The translations under genes were made by a program, and so were the position numbers. The notes beneath the pieces were generated by a model, which saw only the letters and a program-made list of their open reading frames with translations, did not search any database and was not told the origin of the DNA. Positions 1 through 9,556 of a DNA stretch of 28,053 bases are shown here, piece after piece (position 1 is the stretch's first letter; every line of letters starts with the position of its first letter). Source of the DNA: a virus; IMG/VR virus record IMGVR_UViG_3300032282_000408, positions 1 through 28,053 of that record, one strand, 5' to 3'.

Positions 1-2037
1 CTGAGGCGCAACGAGGGCAAGATCGTCTCCCCGCTCGACATGCAGGGAATAGCGGACATCGACCGCACCCTTGATCAGTTCGTGGAGCAGTTCAAGGCGC
101 AGTTTCTCCTCGACTTCCCCGAATCCCTTGCCGTCGATCCGACTACGGGCAACGGGGTCGATCCCCGCAGGTTGATCAAGAACATCCGTCAGTTCTACCT
201 CGCCAAGGGCACAGAGAAGTCATACGAATTCCTGTTCCGCATCCTGTACGACACCTCGGTCGAGTTCTACTACCCCAAGAAGGACATCCTGCGGCTCTCC
301 TCGGGACGGTGGACGCAGAACAACTACCTTCGCATCTCGAACTCGCTCGGTGACCGAATCTTCCGTGCGGCGGGCAACAACATCGTGCAGCGGAACGCAA
401 GCGGGAAGATTCTCGCCACCGCCCGCTGCGTGGATGTGAGCGTGTATCAGGTCGGCAACTTCGATGTAGCCGAACTTCTGATATCGAACCGAAACGGCAC
501 ATTCCAAGCGGGAAACCTCGGCATCGAATTCACGGACGGGTCGGAAACCCTCCGTGAGGTGAAGGTCTACAGCCTCATTTCGTCGGTCACGATAACGGAC
601 GGAGGTTCGGACTATCAGGTGAGCGAGAGGGTGACTTTCACCCCCGCAGCGGGCGACAGCGGACAGCGTGGAACGGGAACGGTCACCGAGGTCGATAGCG
701 TCGGCAGCGTCCGAAAGATCACGATTGAGGATTACGGCATCAACTACGAGACTGCGCCGAGCGTGTCCATCGTGTCTTTGAAGGGAACGGGGTTCTCGGG
801 CACGGTGACGGTCGGTGCCTTGGCGCAGTCCGTGGGTTTCTATGCGAACAACGATGGTCGGCTCTCGACCAACAAGGTGCTTCAGGATAACCACTACTAT
901 CAGAATTGGTCGTATGTCCTGAAGAGTGAGGTCGTGATCGACCGATACCGTGAGATCGTGCGGCGGCTCATCCACCCCGTGGGCACGGCGATGTTCGGTT
1001 CGATCCTCATCAAGCGATGCAGCCATGCGGATTTGGCGAACGCATCGGCTATCGTTTCCTACGAGGTGCCGATCATCGGGCACTATCTCCCGTACACATT
1101 CCAAACCTTCGATGACCTGTCCACATGGTTTATGACGGGTGTGACGGGTGGAATGACTGCGGCGGGATACAACCCAACGGCGCATGATCCGTACATCCGA
1201 GGCGTGGGTGATGGGTATGCCGTGGTCGGCAACCCAATCTCCAACAACATCCCGTTCGGTGCCACCGCAGACGGGGTTCTCGGATTGACGGGCTTTCAGA
1301 ATGCCGATCCGTTTTGGATCATTTATGAGCATCCGAACCGCAAGGTCAGCCGAGAAAGCCACATTGCCAAGATTTGGAACACCCAACTCACGGACTTTCA
1401 GAATTGGGGCGAGTGGACATTCGCCCGTGATCCCGATGGTCAGTCGAGGGTGGACGAGTGGATCGCCATGCTTGCGGGAACCACGGCTGCGGATGGCACC
1501 GAGACGGCTTGCTGCGGCTCATGCTGCCGTGGCGAACTCTACAGGGAACCCTACGACTTCAAGTACGCCCTCCTCGACTACGACGAGAACTCGCAGTTCA
1601 GGAAACTGACGGCGAGGTCGTTCTTCACCATGAGGACGGGGCAGGAGTTCGATTGCCGTGACGAGTCGTTCGTGTCGCCCGCCCTGCCGCAGTTCTCAAT
1701 GATCGCCCCGACATCGGGATCGACCTTGAACAACGCCACCATTCCCGAGGGGACGCTGCCTAGCGACTACGACTTCTACCGAAACGCCATCGTGAGGTTC
1801 AATGTCGCCAACGAGGGCAACCTCTCCCTGCCGCAGATCGGTGCAAGCCAAATCAAGGCGACCTTGGACAACAGGACGGTCATCACCACGAGCCTCAACG
1901 CTAGGAGCGTGTCGTTCCCGAATGTCTCGAACGGTCTGCACATCCTCAAGTTGGAGTTCATCGACTCAATGGGTCGCTTGGTCAGCGGGACGCAGACCGT
2001 AGTCATCTTCGGATACGAGTTCGTGCCGCCGTCTTGA
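1..2037 (+). CDS. Baseplate wedge protein, gp7-position (5' partial)
   Basis: The reading frame is open from base 1 and the first Met is at 40, but the residues before it (LRRNEGKIVSPLD) read as protein, so the gene very probably begins upstream. The N-terminal part has the segment IRQFYLAKGTEKSYEFLFR (about residues 49-67 counted from base 40) followed by VEFYYPKKDILRLSSGRW. The KGT-helix motif recalls the P2 gpI / Tail_P2_I wedge family and large structural proteins next to gp8 in marine T4-like phages. A Gly-rich beta region with GGSDY repeats follows (about 185-260). A cysteine cluster CCGSCC lies near residue 490, and the last 110 residues look like an Ig-like beta domain. Its place just upstream of gp8 matches T4 gene 7. 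The structural role is well supported; identity with gp7 is inference. Confidence 0.75.
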   Translation: MRRNEGKIVSPLDMQGIADIDRTLDQFVEQFKAQFLLDFPESLAVDPTTGNGVDPRRLIKNIRQFYLAKGTEKSYEFLFRILYDTSVEFYYPKKDILRLSSGRWTQNNYLRISNSLGDRIFRAAGNNIVQRNASGKILATARCVDVSVYQVGNFDVAELLISNRNGTFQAGNLGIEFTDGSETLREVKVYSLISSVTITDGGSDYQVSERVTFTPAAGDSGQRGTGTVTEVDSVGSVRKITIEDYGINYETAPSVSIVSLKGTGFSGTVTVGALAQSVGFYANNDGRLSTNKVLQDNHYYQNWSYVLKSEVVIDRYREIVRRLIHPVGTAMFGSILIKRCSHADLANASAIVSYEVPIIGHYLPYTFQTFDDLSTWFMTGVTGGMTAAGYNPTAHDPYIRGVGDGYAVVGNPISNNIPFGATADGVLGLTGFQNADPFWIIYEHPNRKVSRESHIAKIWNTQLTDFQNWGEWTFARDPDGQSRVDEWIAMLAGTTAADGTETACCGSCCRGELYREPYDFKYALLDYDENSQFRKLTARSFFTMRTGQEFDCRDESFVSPALPQFSMIAPTSGSTLNNATIPEGTLPSDYDFYRNAIVRFNVANEGNLSLPQIGASQIKATLDNRTVITTSLNARSVSFPNVSNGLHILKLEFIDSMGRLVSGTQTVVIFGYEFVPPS

Positions 2038-2049
2038 CGGACACACCCT

Positions 2050-2056
2050 CTAAATA
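2050..2056 (+). promoter_or_regulatory. Putative T4-type late promoter (CTAAATA)
   Basis: The sequence CTAAATA followed by AC lies in the 26-nt gap between the gp7-like gene and gp8. It resembles the T4 late promoter core TATAAATA read by a gp55-type sigma factor. The same core recurs at other gene-group boundaries in this window. Only 7 nt separate it from the gp8 ATG, so transcription would begin at or next to the start codon. Confidence 0.6.
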
Positions 2057-2063
2057 ACAAGCA

Positions 2064-4397
2064 ATGCCAGGCTCATGCGACCCATTCCGTCAGAATCACA
2101 AGAGGCTTGTTGCCGACACGCTCTTCTCCGTCTACGGGGACACGGACGACAAGAACCTCTTCCTCTCCATCGGCAAGGTGACCCAATGGAGTGGAGCGGG
2201 GACGGATGAGAATCCCCCCGCAAGCACCGACAGCGTGAGGGACGACACCGACCTGTGGAGGGGTCTGTTCGCTCACAAGCGCATCGACCGCTCGGATGTC
2301 TCGCTCGTGGTGCGCAGGTACGATTGGACACCGTCCGTGGTCTACACGGCATACAGGGACGACCTCGACCTGTTCGATGACTTCGATCCCGCCCCGTTCT
2401 ATGTCCTCGTTGACGAGGAGCGGGTCTACAAGTGCATCGACAACGCAAATGGTGCGGCATCGCTAGTAGCACCCACGCACACGGATAGCCAAATCCGCAA
2501 GTTGTCGGACGGCTACCGATGGAAGTTCCTGTACCAAATCCCCGAGTCCAAGAGGGGTTTCCTCACGAAGACGCAGGGGGACAGCATCGGCTACATGCCC
2601 GTCGAGTTCGTGGACTACCTGCGGCTCAACGACGAGCGCATCCTCCAATGGAATGTTCAACAGGCGGCGGTTGACGGCGAGATCGCCTTCATCAAGATCG
2701 ACCCCGATGTGCAGCCGTTTGTGGTTTCCGACTCCTGCGTCTTCCCTAGTGCGACCAACACAATCGTCACCAATGTCCCTGTCGGTGCGACGGGACTCAC
2801 GATGACCTCTCCGAGCCTGATCCTCAAGCCCGATTACTACAACGAGATGGTGCTTTCCATCGACAGCGGTCACGGGCAGGGGCAGCGGAGGAGGATCGCC
2901 ACCTTCACTCCATCGGGCGTTGGCGGTGCGGCGTTCGTCTCCGTGGATTCTCCGTTCTCGGTCAGCCTCTCGGGAGGAGGCACCCCAAGCACATTCTCCA
3001 TCGTGCCGAATATCACGGTGGTCGGTGACGGAACCTCATACGACAACACCTACAACCCGTACTCGACTGCGGCGGAGGTCACCGTCAGGTTCGGTGCGAC
3101 CGCTGACTTCACGGTCGGCGGTGCGACCGCCTGTGCGGACTTCTTCGAGACGAGGAGGTTGGTCGATTCGATTGAGTTGGTGGATGGCGGTCAGGACTAC
3201 ACCTTCGCCACCCTCGACTTCGTCAAGGGACTGATCGTGCCGACAGCGAAGGTCAACTTGGACAGCCTCGCCACGGCGGTGATGTCGCCGCCTGGGGGTC
3301 ATGGTTCCAATCCCGTGAGGGAGTTGGGATGCTCGTCCATGATGATCAGCAAGGAATATGCGCAGGATGAGGATGGCAAGGTCAGCGCAGCGAACGAATT
3401 CCGTCAGTTCTCGCTCATCCTCAATCCTCTTCTTGCCGACAAGCAGGTGAGGCTCCGCTTCTTCCAAGCGGGAGTCAGCGGATCGTTCACCGAGGGACTG
3501 ACGGCGCAGCAATCGACGGGCGGCGGATACAGCGGTGCCTACGGCGAGGTCGTGTCTTGGCGGGAGGGTTCGACGGGTCACAGCGGCACGAACGAACTCG
3601 TACTCACCGACATCCAAAACGGCGACTTCGAGTACGGCGGGCAGGTCAACGGACTCACGGTCTTGCGTGTGGACGAACGCACGGTTGCGGGAACCGAGTC
3701 GAGGCGTTTGGTCAGGCTCACGCTCTCCCCCATCGGATCGCAGTTCAGCGTCTCCGCCAACGACTTCACGAAGGGCTACCTTGTTCATGGAATCGGGGAC
3801 TACTCGACCTCCACGCCGCCGTCGAGGGCTAGCGGCGACATCTATGCGTGGGAGCCACAGGCGGGAACCCTGATCTCGGGCTTCCTCTATGTCGAGAACC
3901 CCATCGGTTCGTTCAAGGTCGGGGAGAGGGTCACGCAGAGCGATCAGTTCTTCGATGACTTCTCGTTCGGGTTGAGCGGCATCGGTCAGATCACCGCCAT
4001 CGACACCGTCATCAGGGAGGGCGTGGATGCCTATGACCAAACCACCTCCCTCGTCATGGCGTATGACGGCACGACCAACTTCACCTCCACATCGTTCCCC
4101 GAGGATTCGTTCATCGACTTCCATGTCGGATCGACGGGTTCCGCAAACGGATATGTCATGGATTGGGTCACGGCAGGTGCGGGAACCACGGGAACGCTGC
4201 GTGTCTCGGGTACGCAGGGCACTTTCCGTGCGGGAATGACCGCAGCCTACGGATCGGACATCGCCACGGTGACGAGCGTCATCCACGAGGGCGAACTGAA
4301 GTACAGGTCGGGTGAAGTCCTCTACATACAGAACATGAAGCCGATTCAGCGTGATCTTGAGCAGCGGGAAGAGATCAAGATCGTCATCGACTTCTAA
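2064..4397 (+). CDS. gp8: Baseplate wedge subunit gp8 (expanded)
   Basis: This is a homologue of T4 gp8, a structural subunit of the baseplate wedge. The N-terminus has the gp8 pattern: NLFLSIGKVTQW, then DDTDLWRG, VVRRYDWT and, after the insertion-prone loop, DGYRWKFLYQIP. A middle segment, EFRQFSLILNPL (near residue 445), matches the T4 'GFRQISIITNPL' region. The C-terminal YRSGEVLYIQNMKPI followed by REEIKIVIDF matches the end of T4 gp8. T4 gp8 is 334 residues and this protein is 777; the extra length lies between these blocks as Gly-rich beta modules (GSFTEG at 472, GSFKVGERV at 614, GTFRAG at 718). No clear ribosome-binding site precedes the ATG. The gene sits between the gp7-like gene and a DUF4815-type gene, as expected for a baseplate operon. 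Confidence 0.9.
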   Translation: MPGSCDPFRQNHKRLVADTLFSVYGDTDDKNLFLSIGKVTQWSGAGTDENPPASTDSVRDDTDLWRGLFAHKRIDRSDVSLVVRRYDWTPSVVYTAYRDDLDLFDDFDPAPFYVLVDEERVYKCIDNANGAASLVAPTHTDSQIRKLSDGYRWKFLYQIPESKRGFLTKTQGDSIGYMPVEFVDYLRLNDERILQWNVQQAAVDGEIAFIKIDPDVQPFVVSDSCVFPSATNTIVTNVPVGATGLTMTSPSLILKPDYYNEMVLSIDSGHGQGQRRRIATFTPSGVGGAAFVSVDSPFSVSLSGGGTPSTFSIVPNITVVGDGTSYDNTYNPYSTAAEVTVRFGATADFTVGGATACADFFETRRLVDSIELVDGGQDYTFATLDFVKGLIVPTAKVNLDSLATAVMSPPGGHGSNPVRELGCSSMMISKEYAQDEDGKVSAANEFRQFSLILNPLLADKQVRLRFFQAGVSGSFTEGLTAQQSTGGGYSGAYGEVVSWREGSTGHSGTNELVLTDIQNGDFEYGGQVNGLTVLRVDERTVAGTESRRLVRLTLSPIGSQFSVSANDFTKGYLVHGIGDYSTSTPPSRASGDIYAWEPQAGTLISGFLYVENPIGSFKVGERVTQSDQFFDDFSFGLSGIGQITAIDTVIREGVDAYDQTTSLVMAYDGTTNFTSTSFPEDSFIDFHVGSTGSANGYVMDWVTAGAGTTGTLRVSGTQGTFRAGMTAAYGSDIATVTSVIHEGELKYRSGEVLYIQNMKPIQRDLEQREEIKIVIDF

Positions 4398-4414
4398 CTC
4401 TAGGTGGATAGCAG

Positions 4415-7400
4415 ATGCCCTCATACGACTCAAGCCTGTTCAATGTCGATCCGTACTACGACGACTTCAGCGAGGACAAGAAGTTCCTTCGGCTCATGTT
4501 CCGTCCTGGGTATGGGGTTCAGGCGAGGGAACTGACCCAACTACAGACGATCCTTCAGAATCAGATCGAACGCTTCGGTTCCCATGTCTTCGACGAGGGC
4601 AGCATCGTCCTCGACGGTCAGATCAGCGAGAACAGGGTCAAGTACGCCAAGGTCGCATTGGGCGCAGCGGTCGATCCCACCGACTTCATCGGCACGGTCG
4701 CCACGGTTTCGGGCAAGGCGAAGGCGAGGATCGTCCACGCCGAGGACATCCTTGACGACTCGAACGACGAGTACAGCGTCCTGTTCTTCGAGTACATGGA
4801 CGGCGGCACGACCTTCACGGCGGGGGATGTCATCTCCGCCACCGCATCGAACGGCTCGGGCATCACCGCATCGGTCACGGGTCCCGCCCTCGGCAAGATC
4901 GTGGGTGACGGCATCGTGGTGTCGGTTGACCGTGGAGTCCGCTTTGTCGAGGGCTACTTCGTCCTCAACACGGCGCAGTCCATCGGCGCATACACGCTCA
5001 CGGGCAGCACGGGTTCGTTCGTCAGGCTCTACGAGTCGCCAACCACTAGCATCGGCTTCACGGTCGAGAAGTCCTTCGTCACGGCGACCGACGACACCTC
5101 GCTGAACGATCCCGCCTTCGGCTTCTACAACTACGCCGCACCTGGCAGCGACCGCTTCAAGATCGACCTCACGCTCTCGCAGCGTGACTTCGTCCCCACC
5201 GACACCTCCTCGGTGGACAACTTCAGCCGAGTGGGCTTCGTCGAATTCATGCGTCTCGACGACGGCGACATCGTCAAGGTCGAGAAGTACCCCGACTACG
5301 CCGTACTTGAGGACACCCTCGCCCGCAGGACTTACGACGAGTCGGGCAACTACACCGTCACGCCGTTTGAACTCAACCTCAAGGGACCGACCGCCGTGAG
5401 CGGTACGAGCGTCCTCAAGGCTGAACTCTCCTCGGGCAAGGCTTATGTCTTCGGCTACGAGTTCGAGACGCAGTCCAAGACCAAGTTGAACCTCCCGTGC
5501 GCCCGTGGGAGCGCACACGAGCGCACGGTCACCCGTGACTTCAATCGCTCGGTCGGTCCGTACACGAAGGTCATCTTCTCAAGCATCACGGATTCCTTCG
5601 GCGTTACCTCGGACTTGAGCAAGCATCCGTTGGTCATTCTCTCGACAGGAACGAGTGGTGCCGCCTATGCCCCCATCGGCACGGCGAGGATTCGTTGGGT
5701 CGAGCCATACGGTGCGCCGATCTACAACCTCTCGCTGTACGACATCTCGCTCACGGCGAACGAGTTCTCGGATGTCACCCGCATCTTCATGGGCGGTGTC
5801 ACCGCCGCTGCCAAGCATCTCTTCACGATCACGGGCAGCGCAGGGCTTGAGCGTGAGGATCAGGGCAATCTCCTGTGGCAGGTTCCCGAGGGAGCGGGTG
5901 TCACCGCCTTCAACGAGGCGAACTACGCCGTCACCACCTACACCAAGCAGGTTTCGGGATCGCTCCCGTACACCTTCACCGTCAACGCCTACACGGGATT
6001 GCAGTTCCCGATCACGACCTCGCCCGTGACGCTGCCGAACGCCGATGTGACGGTCTTTGACAACGATGGGCGGGTGGTCGGTGGCACCGCCGCACGGGGC
6101 ATCAACGAGACGGAACTGTCGATAACGGTTTCCTCGAACACGAGCAGCGGCAAGACGCTCCATGTCGTCGCCACGCAGGATGTCTCGCAGACCCCGATGT
6201 TCAGCCGCACGAAGACGGACACGACCGTCAGCCTGACGCTTACGGGTCAATGGGGTTCGGCTCTGACGGGAGACTTCCGTGGCACGACTTCCGACACCCT
6301 GTATCTGAATGGATACGCCGACATCATCGAAGTCCTTTCCCTGACGGGCGGCAAGGGCAGTCTGACGGCGCAGAACCTCCTCTCGTACTTCACCTTCGAC
6401 AGCGGTCAGCGTGACTCGCACTACGATTGGTCGAGGCTCACCCTGAATGCGGGCGTGACGGGTGTTACGGGACCTTATCTCGCCACCTTCCGTCACTACG
6501 CCCATGACAGCAACCGTGGTCCTTTCTCGGTCAAGTCGTATCCCGACTACGAGGATATCCCCGCCTACACGAGCCGCACCACGGGCACGGTCTACCAACT
6601 GCGTGACTGCATCGACTTCCGTCCCGTGCGTGACACGGACGGCAAGATCAAGGCGACTCCGTGGATTCCCACGAACACCTCCGCCAACGACGACGACTTC
6701 ACCTATACGCACCACCTTCCCCGCACGGACAAGATCGTCCTGACGAGGGATCGCAGGTTCGCCATCGTCTCGGGCATTCCGTCGATCAACGGCGACATCC
6801 CCGCAGACGATCCGAACGCAATGTCGCTGTACACGGTCAGGATGAACCCGTACACCTTCGACAGCGACGATGTGTCGGTGCGGTATGTCGAGAACAAGCG
6901 TTACACGATGCGTGACATCGGTGACCTTGAGAAGCGCATCGAAGCGGTCGAGTACTACACCACCCTCAGCCTCCTCGAACAGGAGGCGAAGGCGAAGAAG
7001 GTTCTCGACACGCTTGGTGACGAGATGCCGAAGAAGGGCATCCTCGTGGATCAGTTCAAGGGTCACACGGTCGCTGACAACGCCGATCCGATGTTCGCCG
7101 CAAGCATCGACTACGAGCGCAACGAACTGCGTCCTCCGTTCACGCCCCGCTCCTACGGGCTGACCTCGGCAAGCACCACGAATGTCACGGGTCTTACCTC
7201 TGACGGCGTGTACCTCCTGTCCTTCACGGAATCCCCCGAGATTTCGCATCTCCTGTCGAGCGACTCCACGGCGATCAACCCGTTCAGCGTCATCAACTAC
7301 CTCGGCACCCTGTCCATCTCCCCCGCAGCCGACACATGGTTCGACACGACGAAGCAGCCGCAGGTGCGGGTCAATGTCGAGGGCGAGAACGACAATTGGG

Positions 7401-9349
7401 AGCAGAACGCCAACTACGGCTTCGGAACCCGATACAACGATTGGGAGGCGATGTGGTTCGGGCGTGAGAATGCAAACGAGAAGAACTCGAAGCCCAACCT
7501 CGTCAGGAACAAGTTGCTCACGGCGAAGACCGAGGGTCTGTCCGTGTCGAGCATCAACGCCTCCATCGTCCCCGAGGCGATGAAAAAGGTGGTGGCGAAC
7601 AGGACTATCGCTAGGGATGTCCTCCCAATCGCCCGTGAGAAGACCCTCACGCTGACCGCCAAGGGATTGAAGCCCTCGACCGCCTACCGTGTCTACTGCG
7701 ACGATGTCGATGTCACGGCGTACTGTACGGGTGCAAGCCAATACACCGATGCCAAGGGCGAGGCGACCGTCTACTTCCCCTTCAACACGCCGCAGATCGG
7801 CTCGTATTCCGAGCAGAACTTCCTAGTCGGTCGCCACAGCGTGAGGATCACGGACGGCACGAGCATCGACAACCAAGCGGCATGGACGATGCTTGCCGAG
7901 GCTGCATATGCAGTCGAGGGTGCATACGATTCGGTCACCGAGGACGGAATCCTCTCGACCCGTCTGCCTGACACCCGCAGGAAGTCGGTCAAGTCCGAGA
8001 AGGTTATTTCCAACCTTTCGGAAATCCTGACGAGTGCAGGGGAGATCAGGGGTTACAGCGACCCGCTTGCGCAGACGGTCTACATCGACCCCGTTCGGTA
8101 TCCGAGGGGTGTCTTCCTCAAGTCGGTCGATCTGTACTTCTCCGCCAAGGACACGCTCACCACGATCCCTGTGACGGTGCAGGTGCGTCCGACGATCTCG
8201 GGCTATCCCCATCCGTCCAAGGTGTTGCCGTTCGGATCGTCCACCCTGTACTCGAACAGCATCATCACCGCCACGCTGATCTCCTCGGGTAGCGGCGACA
8301 AGACCAACTTTGCGTTCACCACACCTGTGTATCTTCTGCCTGGTCGTGAATATGCAATCTGCGTATCCACGAACTCACCCAACTTCTCGGTCTTCATGGG
8401 CAAGATCGGGTCGAGCGTCCTGCGGGCTTCGGAGGAAGACCCCAAGATCAATGTGGCGAAACAACCGTTCATGCGGTCGCTGTTCAAGGCATCGAACGGT
8501 GGGAAACTGACCAAGACCGACAACGAGACTCTCGCCATGAGGCTCAACCTCTGTAGGTTCACCTCGTCGGGAACCGTTGCATTCAGAAACGATGCGGCAA
8601 GTGGTTCCTCCTCGCTGAATGCCAATGAGTTCAGGCTCAATGCCGCCGCTTTCGCACCCGAAGGCAGCACGATCTCGTATTCGGCAAGCATCGCCACTAG
8701 CCCGAATACGACCTATTCGCAGTTGGTGCCGAACAGGAACATCATCCCGAGCGATGGCTATCTGTCTCTTGTCTCGTCCACGAGCGTGGGGGGATTCGGC
8801 ACGGTGACGGCGACCCTCTCGGCAAGCAGCGATGGCTATGTGTCGCCTGTGTTCGATTTGCACAGGTCGAGCATCGTCGCAATCAGCAACACGGTCAACA
8901 ACAACACGAACCTGACCCGAGGAAATGCCGCCTACAACGGCGAGTTGGAGCCGTCGAATTCGCTTGCTGCTACTGCATACAGGACGGCGGCTCGGTACAT
9001 AACCAAGAAGGTCACCCTTGAGTCGGGAGTCGAGGCGGACAATGTCACGGTCACGATGTCGCTCTGCAACCCGAAGAAGGGCAACTCGAACGCCGCAAGC
9101 ATTCAAGTCTTCGTGCGTCCGATACCCATCGGGGAGAACGATTCCGATTTCGTGGACTATGTGCAGTTGACCACCACGGACACGGCGATCTCGACCTCGG
9201 ATACGGACTTTCGTGAGGTGTCATACACCAACATCGGCAGCACTACCTTGGACAAGTTCACGACCTTCTCGGTCAAGATCGTCATGTACGGTGACACGAA
9301 CGGCTCCGCCATCCCGAGGATTCGCAATCTCAGGATCATCGCCACATGA
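4415..9349 (+). CDS. DUF4815-type baseplate/tail structural protein
   Basis: This is the largest gene here (1644 residues). The N-terminus YYDDFSEDKKFLRLMFRPGY followed by QARELTQLQTILQNQIERFG is the hallmark of DUF4815-type structural proteins found in the baseplate region of marine T4-like phages. A small GTTFTAGDV beta module lies near residue 130. The central part (about 830-1010) holds a helical stretch GDLEKRIEAVEYYTTLSLLE, then the conserved block NPFSVINYLG, DTWFDTTKQPQ, VEGENDNW. The remainder is Ser/Thr-rich beta sequence. The ATG at 4415 has AGGTGG seven bases upstream, 17 nt after gp8. It occupies the place of T4 genes 9-11 and may hold or connect fibres at the baseplate rim; that role is inference. 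No catalytic motif is seen. Confidence 0.8.
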   Translation: MPSYDSSLFNVDPYYDDFSEDKKFLRLMFRPGYGVQARELTQLQTILQNQIERFGSHVFDEGSIVLDGQISENRVKYAKVALGAAVDPTDFIGTVATVSGKAKARIVHAEDILDDSNDEYSVLFFEYMDGGTTFTAGDVISATASNGSGITASVTGPALGKIVGDGIVVSVDRGVRFVEGYFVLNTAQSIGAYTLTGSTGSFVRLYESPTTSIGFTVEKSFVTATDDTSLNDPAFGFYNYAAPGSDRFKIDLTLSQRDFVPTDTSSVDNFSRVGFVEFMRLDDGDIVKVEKYPDYAVLEDTLARRTYDESGNYTVTPFELNLKGPTAVSGTSVLKAELSSGKAYVFGYEFETQSKTKLNLPCARGSAHERTVTRDFNRSVGPYTKVIFSSITDSFGVTSDLSKHPLVILSTGTSGAAYAPIGTARIRWVEPYGAPIYNLSLYDISLTANEFSDVTRIFMGGVTAAAKHLFTITGSAGLEREDQGNLLWQVPEGAGVTAFNEANYAVTTYTKQVSGSLPYTFTVNAYTGLQFPITTSPVTLPNADVTVFDNDGRVVGGTAARGINETELSITVSSNTSSGKTLHVVATQDVSQTPMFSRTKTDTTVSLTLTGQWGSALTGDFRGTTSDTLYLNGYADIIEVLSLTGGKGSLTAQNLLSYFTFDSGQRDSHYDWSRLTLNAGVTGVTGPYLATFRHYAHDSNRGPFSVKSYPDYEDIPAYTSRTTGTVYQLRDCIDFRPVRDTDGKIKATPWIPTNTSANDDDFTYTHHLPRTDKIVLTRDRRFAIVSGIPSINGDIPADDPNAMSLYTVRMNPYTFDSDDVSVRYVENKRYTMRDIGDLEKRIEAVEYYTTLSLLEQEAKAKKVLDTLGDEMPKKGILVDQFKGHTVADNADPMFAASIDYERNELRPPFTPRSYGLTSASTTNVTGLTSDGVYLLSFTESPEISHLLSSDSTAINPFSVINYLGTLSISPAADTWFDTTKQPQVRVNVEGENDNWEQNANYGFGTRYNDWEAMWFGRENANEKNSKPNLVRNKLLTAKTEGLSVSSINASIVPEAMKKVVANRTIARDVLPIAREKTLTLTAKGLKPSTAYRVYCDDVDVTAYCTGASQYTDAKGEATVYFPFNTPQIGSYSEQNFLVGRHSVRITDGTSIDNQAAWTMLAEAAYAVEGAYDSVTEDGILSTRLPDTRRKSVKSEKVISNLSEILTSAGEIRGYSDPLAQTVYIDPVRYPRGVFLKSVDLYFSAKDTLTTIPVTVQVRPTISGYPHPSKVLPFGSSTLYSNSIITATLISSGSGDKTNFAFTTPVYLLPGREYAICVSTNSPNFSVFMGKIGSSVLRASEEDPKINVAKQPFMRSLFKASNGGKLTKTDNETLAMRLNLCRFTSSGTVAFRNDAASGSSSLNANEFRLNAAAFAPEGSTISYSASIATSPNTTYSQLVPNRNIIPSDGYLSLVSSTSVGGFGTVTATLSASSDGYVSPVFDLHRSSIVAISNTVNNNTNLTRGNAAYNGELEPSNSLAATAYRTAARYITKKVTLESGVEADNVTVTMSLCNPKKGNSNAASIQVFVRPIPIGENDSDFVDYVQLTTTDTAISTSDTDFREVSYTNIGSTTLDKFTTFSVKIVMYGDTNGSAIPRIRNLRIIAT

Positions 9350-9552
9350 CACCCGACAGGATTCCCGTCGAGAACGAACGGATGGTTCGTGACCGAAGAA
9401 CGGGTGCCCTCCTCTCGACCGACAGGGATGCGATCCGTGCGTATGAGGCACGGAAAAGGGAAAGACAGTCGCAAGCCGAGAGGATAAATAACCTCGAACA
9501 GACGGTCGCAGAACTCCAAAAGGCGATCTCGGAAATCATAGGGAAACGGTGA
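9346..9552 (+). CDS. Small coiled-coil virion-cluster protein
   Basis: This 68-residue protein starts with an ATGA overlap on the previous stop, so it is probably translationally coupled to the DUF4815 gene. The first part reads NERMVRDRRTGALLSTDRDA. The second half is a charged helix (RQSQAERINNLEQTVAELQKAI) with heptad-spaced Ile/Leu/Val, a likely short coiled coil. Similar small proteins with an 'LVRD..SGA' start and a coiled-coil tail occur beside fibre genes in cyanophages, as recalled and not searched. It may be a trimerising adaptor or chaperone for the next fibre; the function is unknown. Codon use matches its neighbours. Confidence 0.7.
   Translation: MTPDRIPVENERMVRDRRTGALLSTDRDAIRAYEARKRERQSQAERINNLEQTVAELQKAISEIIGKR
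9484..9490 (+). promoter_or_regulatory. Putative late promoter (ATAAATA) inside the small gene
   Basis: The sequence GGATAAATAACC resembles the T4 late core TATAAATA and the other CTAAATA sites in the window. It lies 66 nt upstream of the first tail-fibre ATG and would drive the fibre block. Because it falls inside coding sequence (Arg-Ile-Asn-Asn), chance occurrence is possible. Confidence 0.45.
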
Positions 9553-9556
9553 GTAG

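Noticed and set aside
4322-4328. CTACATA inside gp8, also at 20050 and 27177, as late promoters
   Set aside because: These are in-frame Tyr-Ile codons or similar inside genes, without a suitably placed gene start or enrichment. CTACATA alone is too common to call.
3036-4433. Minus-strand open frame of 465 residues opposite gp8
   Set aside because: Shadow of gp8; all other evidence places genes on the + strand.
5579-7741. Minus-strand open frame of 720 residues
   Set aside because: Antisense to the strongly supported DUF4815 gene, with the same low-information Arg/Val/Asp composition and no domain pattern.
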